Part shown: piece by piece, positions 51,840-60,161 of the stretch
Layout: each line of letters starts with the position of its first letter
How positions within the stretch are numbered: the first letter of the stretch is position 1
NCBI GenBank assembly: GCA_965227035.1
Contig: OZ245724.1
Coordinates: forward strand, 2,480,001 to 2,544,000
DNA from: CBDDFQ01 sp965227035
GTDB taxonomy: Bacteria > Pseudomonadota > Gammaproteobacteria > Burkholderiales > Burkholderiaceae_C
Direction: 5' to 3'
DNA length: 64,000 nucleotides
The notes under the pieces: model-generated
Seen by the model: the letters and a program-made list of their open reading frames with translations, nothing else
Told to the model about the DNA's origin: nothing
Databases searched by the model: none
Made by a program: the position numbers and the translations under genes

Positions 51840-52442
51840 ATGAGCCTTTACGTCATCGATGATCACCCGCTAATGCGTGACGCGGTCGTCATGTTATTGC
51901 GTCGCCAAAAGGCTGGCGCTAACGTTGTCGAACTCGACCGACTTGACCGCGTGAAGGCAGCCGTCAAAACGCACGGTGAGCCCGAACTTTTTTGCCTCGA
52001 TCTGAAGTTGCCCGACGTCAGCGGTGTGTCCGGTGTTATCGAACTGAAGAAAAATTTCCCCACAACACCGCTCGCGGTTCTGTCGGCATCGCCGGCTTCG
52101 GATTTCGAAGAGCAGTGCCTTGAAGCGGGTGCCGACATCTACATAGAGAAGTCGGTGGGTGCCAATCAAATCGGCGCAGCGCTCCGCGCACTCATGACGC
52201 CGGACAGCGGCTTCGACGACCTCACGAGCACTGGCGCGACGGACAACAAATTGTCCAAGCGCCAGAAGCAGCTGATCATTCTTCTCGACAAGGGACTTTC
52301 CAATCGGGACATTGCCGACGAACTCGGAATCAGCGAGCACACAGTCAAAGTCCACTTATGGCGTCTCTTCCGTCGCCTGGGTGTGAAGAGCCGCACCCAA
52401 ACCATTCACTACGCTCGAAGCCACGGGCTGCTGGCCAATTAG
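51840..52442 (+). CDS. NarL/LuxR-type response regulator
   Basis: The 200-residue protein has a receiver domain (acidic Asp7/Asp8, phospho-acceptor Asp54 in LFCLDLKLPD, and Lys in YIEKS) and a C-terminal LuxR helix-turn-helix (about residues 138-195, with GLSNRDIADELGISEHTVKV). It would bind DNA when phosphorylated. The gene for a histidine kinase lies convergent just beyond a shared terminator, so they likely form one two-component system. The signal and target genes are unknown. Confidence 0.9.
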   Translation: MSLYVIDDHPLMRDAVVMLLRRQKAGANVVELDRLDRVKAAVKTHGEPELFCLDLKLPDVSGVSGVIELKKNFPTTPLAVLSASPASDFEEQCLEAGADIYIEKSVGANQIGAALRALMTPDSGFDDLTSTGATDNKLSKRQKQLIILLDKGLSNRDIADELGISEHTVKVHLWRLFRRLGVKSRTQTIHYARSHGLLAN

Positions 52443-52495
52443 TTGGCGAGTTGATTGGTAGTTAACTGGTTTGGCGCAGCGAGCGGCAGGACATC

Positions 52496-52523
52496 AAAAA
52501 AGCGGCCCTCGGGTCGCTTTTTG
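52496..52523. terminator. Bidirectional Rho-independent terminator
   Basis: AAAAGCG (52498-52504) and CGCTTTT (52515-52521) pair around a GCCCTCGGGT core that itself pairs, with A and T runs on the two sides. It serves both the response regulator (plus) and the histidine kinase (minus) transcripts. Confidence 0.75.
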
Positions 52524-52586
52524 TTTCCAGCTTCGAATGCATACCTCAGCATGATCCCTCGAAGCGCTCGTGATCGACAGGAAAGA

Positions 52587-54029
52587 TCAACGGGAATCGA
52601 GGTCGATCTGAATGGCTGATTTTCTTTGATCTTCAAGCGCCTGTCGGTATTGCTCTTCCATCAATTCCGCAGTGTCCGATTCCCTCAGCTCGAGCCTGAA
52701 CGAAGTGCCACGCCCGGGGCGCGATCTCATGGTCAGCTTGTGGCCGATAGCAGCAGACAAGCGCGAAACGATCGCGAGTCCCAGACCGAAACCGTCATCG
52801 GTTCCTCCATGGGCAGACACTTTGTAGAACTCGCGAAAGACGTTGGCGTGATGCTCCGTTTCGATGCCGATGCCGGTGTCGTGGATGTCGACGCGCACAC
52901 CCTCGTGCGTTTTGCGAGCGGCGATGACTACGCCACCATTCGACGTGAACTTCACCGCGTTCGACAACAGATTTCCCAGAATACGCTGCAGAAAAATCCG
53001 GTCGGACACCACCGTCACGTTGACCGGCCTCACCCGAAGCTCGATGCCTTTCGATTCGGCAATCGGACGATATTGGATTTCGAGCTCACGCAAAAGCTTG
53101 CCGATATTGACCGGTTCCAGATTTACTTTCACCTGCCCCGAATCGAGTCTTACCAAATCGAAGAGCGAATCGAACAGGGCATTCACCGCCTTGGTTGCCT
53201 GCAGAATTTTTGGAGCGATTTCGTAAGCCATCTCGGGCTCGCTCGACAGCCAGTCGGCGTAGAGCGCCAGGGCATGAACCGGTTGCCGAATGTCGTGCGC
53301 AGCGCTTGCAAGGAAGCGATTCTTGATCGACATCGCGTCGAGCGCAGCCTGCGTCTGGCGCATAAGCGAATCGATAAGCTGCGTGTTGCGATACTGGAGT
53401 TCCAGACCCTTTCGCAGCGCACGGTGTGCCTGCCGCCCTACGTGAACCAGCGACTGCCAGTAGACGAGCACAAGGATCCACAGCCAGTAGTGATAAGACG
53501 GACCATCGAACCGGTGAATCACGACGATATGCCAGCCGACGACCAGGAGAACGGTCAGCGACAGCGCGGTGACATAGGTGTACATCACCTTCATATTTCC
53601 AGACAGGCTCTTGATTGCGTATGTACCTATTCCTGCGATGCCGAGCCAGCAGAGAAACTGCTCAGCGACGGGTGCGTAGTCCATGAACAGGGCCGCAGTC
53701 GCTCCCCACAAAATACCGCTCAGCGGCCAGATCATTCGTTGCCTGCCAAGAAAGGCCTGCTGGCCAGCCAGATCGTCGCGCGCATAGGCACGGTAGTAGC
53801 GCGTCATCATGGTGACTCGCGCGATAAGCACGCCGACGATCGCGACGATCCATGTATTGAGCGCCCACTGAGGCGTGTTACCCCACAGAATACCGGCCAT
53901 CAAAGGAATAAGCGCGACGGCCACGAACGGCGTGCCGCGGGCAGCAATCATCAATTGCCGGATCAACTCGCTTTCGACCCATGCGGTTTCCGAAGTTTCA
54001 CTGTTCAGGGAAGGTACCGGCGCTTGCAT
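52587..54029 (-). CDS. Membrane sensor histidine kinase
   Basis: The 480-residue protein has about six membrane helices in its first 200 residues without a large periplasmic loop, so it may sense membrane or intracellular cues. A HisKA dimerisation helix follows with the H-box SAAHDIRQPVHALAL (His near residue 245). The HATPase domain has LGNLLSNAVKFT (N-box), DTGIGI (G1) and GFGLGLAIV (G2). It lacks a receiver domain. It is convergent with the LuxR-type regulator gene at 51840, its likely partner. Confidence 0.88.
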   Translation of the reverse strand: MQAPVPSLNSETSETAWVESELIRQLMIAARGTPFVAVALIPLMAGILWGNTPQWALNTWIVAIVGVLIARVTMMTRYYRAYARDDLAGQQAFLGRQRMIWPLSGILWGATAALFMDYAPVAEQFLCWLGIAGIGTYAIKSLSGNMKVMYTYVTALSLTVLLVVGWHIVVIHRFDGPSYHYWLWILVLVYWQSLVHVGRQAHRALRKGLELQYRNTQLIDSLMRQTQAALDAMSIKNRFLASAAHDIRQPVHALALYADWLSSEPEMAYEIAPKILQATKAVNALFDSLFDLVRLDSGQVKVNLEPVNIGKLLRELEIQYRPIAESKGIELRVRPVNVTVVSDRIFLQRILGNLLSNAVKFTSNGGVVIAARKTHEGVRVDIHDTGIGIETEHHANVFREFYKVSAHGGTDDGFGLGLAIVSRLSAAIGHKLTMRSRPGRGTSFRLELRESDTAELMEEQYRQALEDQRKSAIQIDLDSR

Positions 54030-54167
54030 AAGCCCCGAGTCTATTCGGTGAACGGTCTTTCGAGGCGCGCGAACGGCGCATTGGGAAGATCGTCAACGAA
54101 TAACATTGGCAACACGTTCGACATCGACCCTTCGACTTCTGCTTAAGTTCTAAAAGGAGCATCCCCA

Positions 54168-54428
54168 ATGAAGCAAATCATTCGTCTCGCAGCCGTCAGC
54201 GGCGCGCTTCTCGTCTCGCTTGCGGTCACCCAGGCGCATGCGGTCACCGCTCAATGCACATTCGACGACGGGAAAGTGGCGAAGGGAACCTGCACCGGCT
54301 CGACAGTTCCTACTTGCGATTTCAAGACCAAGAAAGTGAAGTGCGGCCCGGATCCGGCCAAGGCAACCGGCTCGCCGTCCGGCAACGCGGAAAAGCCCAC
54401 CGACACCGCCGACAAGCCCAAAAAATAA
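54168..54428 (+). CDS. Small secreted cysteine-containing protein
   Basis: The 86-residue product has a clear signal peptide (AAVSGALLVSLAVTQAHA). The mature part of about 60 residues contains four cysteines within 28 residues (QCTF, GTCTG, PTCDF, VKCGP), likely paired in the periplasm, and a disordered Lys/Pro/Asp-rich tail. The ATG is preceded by AAGGAG. I do not recognise the family. It is flanked by the histidine kinase gene (divergent) and a DoxX-type gene (convergent). Confidence 0.6.
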   Translation: MKQIIRLAAVSGALLVSLAVTQAHAVTAQCTFDDGKVAKGTCTGSTVPTCDFKTKKVKCGPDPAKATGSPSGNAEKPTDTADKPKK

Positions 54429-54464
54429 ACGGCGCTTTCGGCAAGGTCCGCAGGGTCGATTCGA

Positions 54465-54881
54465 TCAGCGTCGCGGGCCGAACTTCAACTCGGCAGCTAT
54501 AGCCGCAATCACGAGGCCGCCGATGACGGTGATGTGTTCCAGAGCCACATGCATCTCCGTGATTTTTTGCTCGCCGGTCATGTTCCAGAAATGATGAGCG
54601 ATCGGAATCGTCGCTGCGGTAAAAAGTATCAACATGCCCGCGCCTAGCCATGCATAGCGCTTGCCAAAAATCTGGATCAACGAGCCGAGCAGCAGGATGA
54701 TTGCGCTACCGATCGCGAAGAACGGCGCCGGCGTCAGATTGAAATGCGTCATCTCGCCCAGCGCGTTCTGGTAATTGATCAGCTTGTCCAGACCGGCTCC
54801 CCAGAACATGAAGGTGACGAGCACCTGAGCGAAGTAATAGAAGACGGTAGACGCCAGTAGCCGATTCATGAACTTGCCCAT
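54465..54881 (-). CDS. DoxX-family membrane protein
   Basis: The 138-residue protein has four membrane helices and the DoxX-like opening VFYYFAQVLVTFMFWGAGLDKL, given here by position near residues 14-35. A charged pair ends the last helix. DoxX proteins are of mixed or unknown function, some linked to redox stress. The ATG at 54881 has GGAG six bases upstream. It follows the malonate-semialdehyde dehydrogenase gene by 80 bp on the same strand and may be read through from it. Confidence 0.7.
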   Translation of the reverse strand: MGKFMNRLLASTVFYYFAQVLVTFMFWGAGLDKLINYQNALGEMTHFNLTPAPFFAIGSAIILLLGSLIQIFGKRYAWLGAGMLILFTAATIPIAHHFWNMTGEQKITEMHVALEHITVIGGLVIAAIAAELKFGPRR

Positions 54882-54961
54882 TGAGTGCTCCTCGGTGTTG
54901 TGAAATTTCGGCGATTATTCCTTGAATCCCCACAATTCACCAACTCGCGCACGTCCCGGAA

Positions 54962-56494
54962 TTACTTCGAAGTCGGCATCACGAACTCGGCACCCTTCGA
55001 AATGCTTTCCGGCCAGCGCTGCATGATCGATTTCTGTTTCGTGTAGAAGCGAATGCCTTCTTCGCCATACGCGTGCATGTCGCCGAACAGACTCTTCTTC
55101 CAGCCACCGAATCCGTGCCAGGCCATCGGCACTGGAATGGGCACGTTGATACCGACCATGCCCACCTGGATCATGCGAGCGAATTCGCGCGCCACATGAC
55201 CATCGCGCGTGAAGCACGACACGCCGTTGCCAAACTCGTGCGCGTTGATCAAGTCGACCGCCTCGGCAAAGGTTTTCACGCGAACGCATGCGAGCACCGG
55301 CCCGAAAATTTCTTCCTTGTAGATTCGCATATCGGGCGTCACGTTGTCGAACAGCGTGCCGCCGGTGAAAAAGCCTGCTTCATGTCCGGGCACTTTGAAA
55401 TGGCGGCCATCGACTACGAGCTTCGCGCCTTCTTTCGTGCCGACCTCGATATAACCTTCGATGCGTTCGAGCGCTTCACGCGTGACGATAGGACCCATTT
55501 CGGCGTCCATCTCCATGCCGTTCTTCACCTTCAGGTTGCGCGCACGCTCGGCGATCTTGTCGACCACTTCGTCGGCCACGTCACCCACAAGAACAGCAAC
55601 AGAAATAGCCATGCACCGTTCGCCGGCGGAGCCGTAGCCCGCGCCGACCAATGCATCGACCGCCTGATCGATATCGGCATCGGGCATGACGACCAGATGA
55701 TTCTTCGCACCGCCCAGCGCTTGCACTCGCTTGCCGAAATGCGCACCGCGCTCGTAGATGTACTGCGCAATCGGTGTCGATCCGACGAAGCTCACGGCTT
55801 TCACATCTGGATGTTCGAGCAGCGTGTCGACCGCGAGCTTGTCGCCCTGCACGACGTTGAACACACCATGCGGCAAGCCGGCTTCGGTGAGCAGCTTCGC
55901 CATGAAGAGGGATGCGGACGGGTCGCGCTCGCTGGGTTTGAGGATGAAGCAGTTGCCTGCTGCGAGAGCCATCGGGAACATCCAGCAAGGAACCATGCAG
56001 GGGAAGTTGAAGGGCGTGATGCCGGCGACAACTCCGAGCGGCTGACGGATAGTCCAGTTGTCCATGCCTGTGGCGACCTGATCGGTGAAATCGCCCTTGA
56101 GCAATTGCGGCGCGCCGCATGCGAACTCGATGATGTCGATGCCGCGAGCGACTTCGCCCTGCGCATCGGTGAACACCTTGCCATGCTCGGCCGTGATGAT
56201 TGCCGCGAGTTCATCCTTGCGGGCATTCATTAGCTCCAGGAACTTGAACATGATTCGCGCGCGGCGGAGCGGCGGCGTGTTCGTCCAGCTCACCGATGCC
56301 CGTTGCGCGCTTTCGATGGCGGCATTCACATCTTCCAGACTTGCAAGGTGCACTTGCCTTGCAACCGCGCCGGTTGCGGGGTTGTACACCGCCTGCTTCC
56401 GCGATCCGGACGACGGGACCGTCTTGCCATCGATGTAATGGACGATGTCTGCACTGTCCGCAAACGCGGGAACTGGGGCGATGTTTTGTTTCAT
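54962..56494 (-). CDS. mmsA: CoA-acylating (methyl)malonate-semialdehyde dehydrogenase
   Basis: The 510-residue aldehyde dehydrogenase matches MmsA/IolA, which converts methylmalonate or malonate semialdehyde with CoA and NAD+ to propionyl- or acetyl-CoA. It shows the catalytic cysteine in GSAGERCMAISV, the NFPCMVPCWMFPMALAAGN segment and FTGGTLFDNVTPDMRIYKEEIFGPV, the latter noted near residue 375-400. It fits valine, beta-alanine, inositol or pyrimidine breakdown. It is divergent from a LysR regulator gene, with two inverted repeats in the 81-bp gap. Confidence 0.88.
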   Translation of the reverse strand: MKQNIAPVPAFADSADIVHYIDGKTVPSSGSRKQAVYNPATGAVARQVHLASLEDVNAAIESAQRASVSWTNTPPLRRARIMFKFLELMNARKDELAAIITAEHGKVFTDAQGEVARGIDIIEFACGAPQLLKGDFTDQVATGMDNWTIRQPLGVVAGITPFNFPCMVPCWMFPMALAAGNCFILKPSERDPSASLFMAKLLTEAGLPHGVFNVVQGDKLAVDTLLEHPDVKAVSFVGSTPIAQYIYERGAHFGKRVQALGGAKNHLVVMPDADIDQAVDALVGAGYGSAGERCMAISVAVLVGDVADEVVDKIAERARNLKVKNGMEMDAEMGPIVTREALERIEGYIEVGTKEGAKLVVDGRHFKVPGHEAGFFTGGTLFDNVTPDMRIYKEEIFGPVLACVRVKTFAEAVDLINAHEFGNGVSCFTRDGHVAREFARMIQVGMVGINVPIPVPMAWHGFGGWKKSLFGDMHAYGEEGIRFYTKQKSIMQRWPESISKGAEFVMPTSK

Positions 56495-56501
56495 GGGTGA
56501 A

Positions 56502-56532
56502 GTCTAGGCGCTCGATTTTTTATTGCCTAGAC
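56502..56532. promoter_or_regulatory. Inverted repeat in the mmsA-LysR gap
   Basis: Perfect 8-bp arms GTCTAGGC (56502-56509) and GCCTAGAC (56525-56532) with a 15-bp AT-rich spacer lie directly upstream of the mmsA start. The size suits a LysR recognition site. Confidence 0.5.
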
Positions 56533-56547
56533 CTAAAAACGGAAATC

Positions 56548-56569
56548 ATTGTTCGAAATAATGAACAAT
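56548..56569. promoter_or_regulatory. Second inverted repeat in the mmsA-LysR gap
   Basis: Perfect 7-bp arms ATTGTTC (56548-56554) and GAACAAT (56563-56569) with an 8-bp spacer. It ends six bases before the ATG at 56576 and covers the alternative start at 56561. It may be an autoregulatory site of the LysR protein. Confidence 0.5.
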
Positions 56570-56575
56570 AGAGCG

Positions 56576-57523
56576 ATGGAAAAAGCTTCTACCTCCACCG
56601 ACAAATCCGGATCCATCGCCTCGCTTTGGGGTCATCTGCATTGGCTGACCGTTCTGGCGCAGCAAGGAAGCTTTACTGCCGCTGCAGCCCGACTAAAGGT
56701 GAGCAAGGCCACCATGAGCCAGCGCATAGCGGAGCTTGAAAAAGCAGCGGGCGTGCTTTTGGTGAGGCGCACCACTCGCAGCGTTCGATTGACCGAGGCC
56801 GGGCAGCAGCTTGTGGACAGCACTCACGGTGCGTTCGAGCAGATCTCGCAGAGCTTCGAAGGCATACGCGACCTTGCCGATTCACCGCGCGGCAAGCTGC
56901 GGGTTACTGCGCCGGTTGCCTTTGCCCGACAGCAATTGATGCCGACGCTGTCGCAGTTTCTGCGCGATCACCCAGACATACAGGTCGAGCTCGAGCTGTC
57001 GGATCGACTGAGCGCACTGGCAGTGGAAGGGTTCGATCTCGCGATACGCCACACCAGTCGCGCACCGGATACGCATGTCGCGTGGACGCTGTGCGACACG
57101 CATTCGGTACTCGTGGCAACAAAAGCATATTTGCGGAAACGCGGCACGCCGGAGCGTCCGCAGGAGCTTGCATCGCACGACACGCTTCACTATCCGCGTC
57201 CCCAGGAAAAGCCGGCGTGGACCTTCGAAAAAGGGGCAGACCGAATCACCGTTCCTATTCATGGCCCGTTCGCAGCGAACAACAGCGAAACACTTCGCGA
57301 CGCGGCGCTGTCCGGTCTTGGGATCGCGCTGTTGCCGGACTTCAGCGCACAGGATTCGCTTCGATCGGGCAAACTCGTGCAAGTACTTTCCGACTGGCAA
57401 CCCATGAGCGTTTTTGGTAACAAGCTTTTTGTGATTCGACCTTATTCAAGCCATGTGCCACGTGCGGCGCAGGCACTTGTCACCCATCTTCGCGGCGCGT
57501 TCGGCGAAGGTTTCTCGGCATGA
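56576..57523 (+). CDS. LysR-family transcriptional regulator (CrgA/DsdC-like group)
   Basis: The product is about 315 residues. The winged helix-turn-helix (HLHWLTVLAQQGSFTAAAARL to RRTTRSVRLTEAG, about residues 15-70) is followed by an effector domain with LRVTAPVAFARQQLMPTL, as in the large group of LysR proteins that read nearby operons. Starts at 56549 (TTG) and 56561 (ATG) are possible. I prefer 56576 because the inverted repeat then lies upstream. It is divergent from mmsA and its stop overlaps the start of the MFS gene (ATGA), so it probably controls both. Confidence 0.85.
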   Translation: MEKASTSTDKSGSIASLWGHLHWLTVLAQQGSFTAAAARLKVSKATMSQRIAELEKAAGVLLVRRTTRSVRLTEAGQQLVDSTHGAFEQISQSFEGIRDLADSPRGKLRVTAPVAFARQQLMPTLSQFLRDHPDIQVELELSDRLSALAVEGFDLAIRHTSRAPDTHVAWTLCDTHSVLVATKAYLRKRGTPERPQELASHDTLHYPRPQEKPAWTFEKGADRITVPIHGPFAANNSETLRDAALSGLGIALLPDFSAQDSLRSGKLVQVLSDWQPMSVFGNKLFVIRPYSSHVPRAAQALVTHLRGAFGEGFSA

Positions 57524-58788
57524 GTGCGGCACAACGAATGACACCCGCGCGGGTCTTGCAAAAACCCTGGTTTATCGTCGCAGCGGCCATGGTTTGTCTC
57601 GCGGTTGCGATGGGTATCGGACGCTTCGCATTCACGCCTATCCTGCCGATGATGCTGCACGACGGCATCATCGATCTGCCGTCCGCAAGCTGGCTCGCGA
57701 GCGCGAACTACGTGGGCTATTTGCTAGGTGCGTTGCTCTGCGCGTTTCAACCGCGCATCTGGAAAATGTTCCCGGCACTTCCGAAACTTTCGTATTCGAG
57801 TCTCGTGCGCTTCGGATTGATATCCACCATCGTCCTGACCCTGAGCATGAGCTTCAAGCTGCCGCATCTTTGGCCCTGGCTTCGATTTTTTGCCGGCATC
57901 AGCAGCGCGCTGGTGTTCCTGTTCGTGTCGAGCTGGTGCATGACCCGGCTGGCCGAACAGAACCTGTCTCGCCTGTCGAGTGCGATGTTCGCGGGGCCGG
58001 GTCTTGGGATCATGCTCAGCGGAATTTTCGCAACGGCCATGGTGCAGGCCGACTGGTCTTCGTCGTCGGCCTGGATGCTCTTCGGCATTCTTGCGCTGGT
58101 GCTCAGCGCCTTCGTCTGGAAATTACTCGATGGTCATGATCTTCGGCTCGCACCCCTTGGCGAAAGCATCAGCGCATCTGTAAGCGCAGACAGCAACATC
58201 GATGCACCTGGCGAAACACCGTTGCTGATCGCGGTGTATGGCCTTGCTGGCTTCGGCTACATCATCACCGCCACTTTCCTGCCGGTCATCGCGCGCACCG
58301 CCCTGCCCGGCTCGCCGTGGCTCGATCTGTTCTGGCCGATATTCGGTGTGGGCATCATTCTTGGGGCGCTTATCTCGACGCGTGTTTCTATTCAACGCGA
58401 CCTGCGCTACCTGCTGGCGCTTTGCTACCTGCTGCAGGGGGTGAGCGTGGTTGCGACGGTCATCGTGCCCACGCTGGGCGGATTCGCGACCAGCAGTTTT
58501 CTGCTGGGCATTCCGTTTACCGCGATCACTTATTTCGCGATGCAGGAGGCGCGGCGATTGCGGCCGAGCCAGGTCACGGCGACCCTGAGCGCCATGACTG
58601 CGATGTACGGCATCGGGCAGATCGTCGGCCCGCCGCTGGCGGCTTATCTGCTTGTGCGCGCGCCATCGCAATCGGCGGGCTTTCAGTGGTCGCTCGCAAT
58701 CGCGTCGGGCTCGCTCTTCATCGGAGCCATGCTGTTTCTATTGATGACTCGCTGGTATCCGAAAGTGCCACAACACCGCACGACCTAG
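57520..58788 (+). CDS. MFS transporter (YbfB/YjiJ type)
   Basis: The 422-residue protein has twelve predicted membrane helices and the YbfB/YjiJ-family opening VCLAVAMGIGRFAFTPILPMM, noted near residues 20-40. The substrate is unknown. Its ATG overlaps the stop of the LysR gene, so they are translated together, and a substrate related to the MmsA pathway is plausible. A longer soluble loop after helix six carries a Ser/Asp-rich stretch. Confidence 0.8.
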   Translation: MSAAQRMTPARVLQKPWFIVAAAMVCLAVAMGIGRFAFTPILPMMLHDGIIDLPSASWLASANYVGYLLGALLCAFQPRIWKMFPALPKLSYSSLVRFGLISTIVLTLSMSFKLPHLWPWLRFFAGISSALVFLFVSSWCMTRLAEQNLSRLSSAMFAGPGLGIMLSGIFATAMVQADWSSSSAWMLFGILALVLSAFVWKLLDGHDLRLAPLGESISASVSADSNIDAPGETPLLIAVYGLAGFGYIITATFLPVIARTALPGSPWLDLFWPIFGVGIILGALISTRVSIQRDLRYLLALCYLLQGVSVVATVIVPTLGGFATSSFLLGIPFTAITYFAMQEARRLRPSQVTATLSAMTAMYGIGQIVGPPLAAYLLVRAPSQSAGFQWSLAIASGSLFIGAMLFLLMTRWYPKVPQHRTT

Positions 58789-58801
58789 CGAGTGGGGGCA
58801 G

Positions 58802-59566
58802 TCAGTCGCCAAGCGTTTCGTGGTGGCCCGCCGCTCCGCCCTTCCAGTAGCTCGATGCGCGGATGCGGCTCTTGTCCATGCCCCACGATTGCACCAGCTG
58901 CTGCCGGAACGCCGCAATCGACGCTGCTTCACCCGCAGCCCATGCATAGCCTTCGCCAGATGGTTTTTCGATTTTTGCAATTGCCGCTGCCAATCCTTTG
59001 GAGTCGGCACGATCCAACCACACCGACTTCAAATCGGCCTTGGTCGAAAACTCGATTTCGCTTGCGGCATCTTCTACCTCGACGATAACGATCGCCTGCT
59101 TGCCGGCAGGAAGCTCTTCGAGTCTGCGTGCAATCGCGGGCAAGGCGGTTTCATCACCTGCAAGCAGATGCCAGTCGAAAGCCGTAGGCACGATGAAAGA
59201 TCCGCGCGGACCGCCGATCTGAAGCGTCTTGCCGGGTGCGGCGTCGAGTGCCCACGAGGCGGCGGGGCCATCGCCGTGCATGACGAACTCGATATCGAGT
59301 TCTTTAGACTCGTTGTCGAATCGGCGCGGCGTGTAGTCGCGCATGACGGATTCGCCGTTGGCGAGCGGGAAGAACAGCTTGATGTGATCGTCGAACGATG
59401 CAGATACGAAGCTGTCCAGGTCGTCTCCGTGAAGGGTCACACGCAGAAGACTGGGACTGATCTTTTGGGTGCCGGTAACGGTAAGTGTCCTGCGCTTGAT
59501 CTCGTGACGGACACGCTGAACTTCGTATTGAGATGATGACTCACTGGAATTGATGGAATTGGACAT
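58802..59566 (-). CDS. Siderophore-interacting protein (ferric-siderophore reductase, ViuB/YqjH type)
   Basis: The 254-residue cytoplasmic flavoprotein has an FAD-binding barrel with MRDYTPRRFD (about residue 75) and a C-terminal SIP domain with LLAGDETALPAIARRLEELP and YAWAAGEAASIAAFRQQL. It would reduce ferric siderophores to release iron. A Ser-rich N-terminal tail of 12 residues precedes the fold. It is divergent from a MarR-type regulator gene, with two copies of a GTTG-N7-CAAC site between, which suggests direct control. Confidence 0.88.
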   Translation of the reverse strand: MSNSINSSESSSQYEVQRVRHEIKRRTLTVTGTQKISPSLLRVTLHGDDLDSFVSASFDDHIKLFFPLANGESVMRDYTPRRFDNESKELDIEFVMHGDGPAASWALDAAPGKTLQIGGPRGSFIVPTAFDWHLLAGDETALPAIARRLEELPAGKQAIVIVEVEDAASEIEFSTKADLKSVWLDRADSKGLAAAIAKIEKPSGEGYAWAAGEAASIAAFRQQLVQSWGMDKSRIRASSYWKGGAAGHHETLGD

Positions 59567-59571
59567 TGCGT

Positions 59572-59628
59572 TTGTTATTTAGTTGATAATAACAACCAGT
59601 TTAGAAAAATAGGTTGATGACGTCAACC
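59572..59628. promoter_or_regulatory. Twin operators between the siderophore reductase and marR-type genes
   Basis: GTTG-N7-CAAC occurs at 59582-59596 and again at 59613-59627, 31 bp apart (three helical turns). The first lies within a larger dyad TTGTTAT/ATAACAA (59572-59578 and 59589-59595). The second is nested in GGTTGA/TCAACC (59612-59617 and 59623-59628). Confidence 0.6.
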
Positions 59629-59659
59629 AATTTGACATTTCCCCACCGGAACGAAGGCC

Positions 59660-60109
59660 ATGACCAAACAGGACGACGCGCTAGACCATATTCACGCATT
59701 GATGTCGCATTTCAAGTCTCACATGCACCAGGCCATGCGTGGCTGCGAATCTTCGGGCGACCCGGAAGGGATATCGATGATGGAGGCACGCGCACTCGGC
59801 TTTTTCTCGCGCCATCCGGCAAGTACGTCTACCGATCTGGTCGCGCACTCCCGTCGCGACAAGGCGCAGATTGCACGCCTGGTCAAGAGTCTTGTCGAGC
59901 GTGGACTCATCGAGGGGCGTCCAGACGAGCGGGACGGCCGCGTCGTACGCTTCGAAGTAACTGCGGAAGGAAAGTCGGTTCAAAAGACGATGCAGCAGCA
60001 TCGGAAGAAATTCGGCGATCGACTCACCGCAGGGCTCACCGCTAGCGAACGCGAGCAACTGGGCGCGCTACTCGGGAAGATCCGCAAGGAGCTCGAGCAC
60101 AAAGATTGA
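59660..60109 (+). CDS. MarR-family transcriptional regulator
   Basis: The 149-residue protein has the MarR winged helix-turn-helix: recognition region STDLVAHSRRDKAQIARLVKSL (about residues 58-80) and wing with RPDERDGRVVRFEVT, between dimerisation helices. A His/Cys-containing N-terminus (HIHALMSHFKSHMHQAMRGC) could bind a metal such as iron or nickel, as for regulators of YqjH-type reductases. That is inference. It is divergent from the siderophore-reductase gene and followed by a strong terminator. Confidence 0.87.
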   Translation: MTKQDDALDHIHALMSHFKSHMHQAMRGCESSGDPEGISMMEARALGFFSRHPASTSTDLVAHSRRDKAQIARLVKSLVERGLIEGRPDERDGRVVRFEVTAEGKSVQKTMQQHRKKFGDRLTAGLTASEREQLGALLGKIRKELEHKD

Positions 60110-60118
60110 TTCAATGAC

Positions 60119-60148
60119 AAAGGGCCGCAATATCGCGGCCCTTTTTTT
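60119..60148 (+). terminator. Rho-independent terminator
   Basis: Perfect arms AGGGCCGC (60121-60128) and GCGGCCCT (60135-60142) with a six-base loop are followed by a run of seven T. It ends the marR-type transcript and lies just before the end of the convergent MFS gene. Confidence 0.85.
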
Positions 60149-60161
60149 CGTTCGGTCTCGA

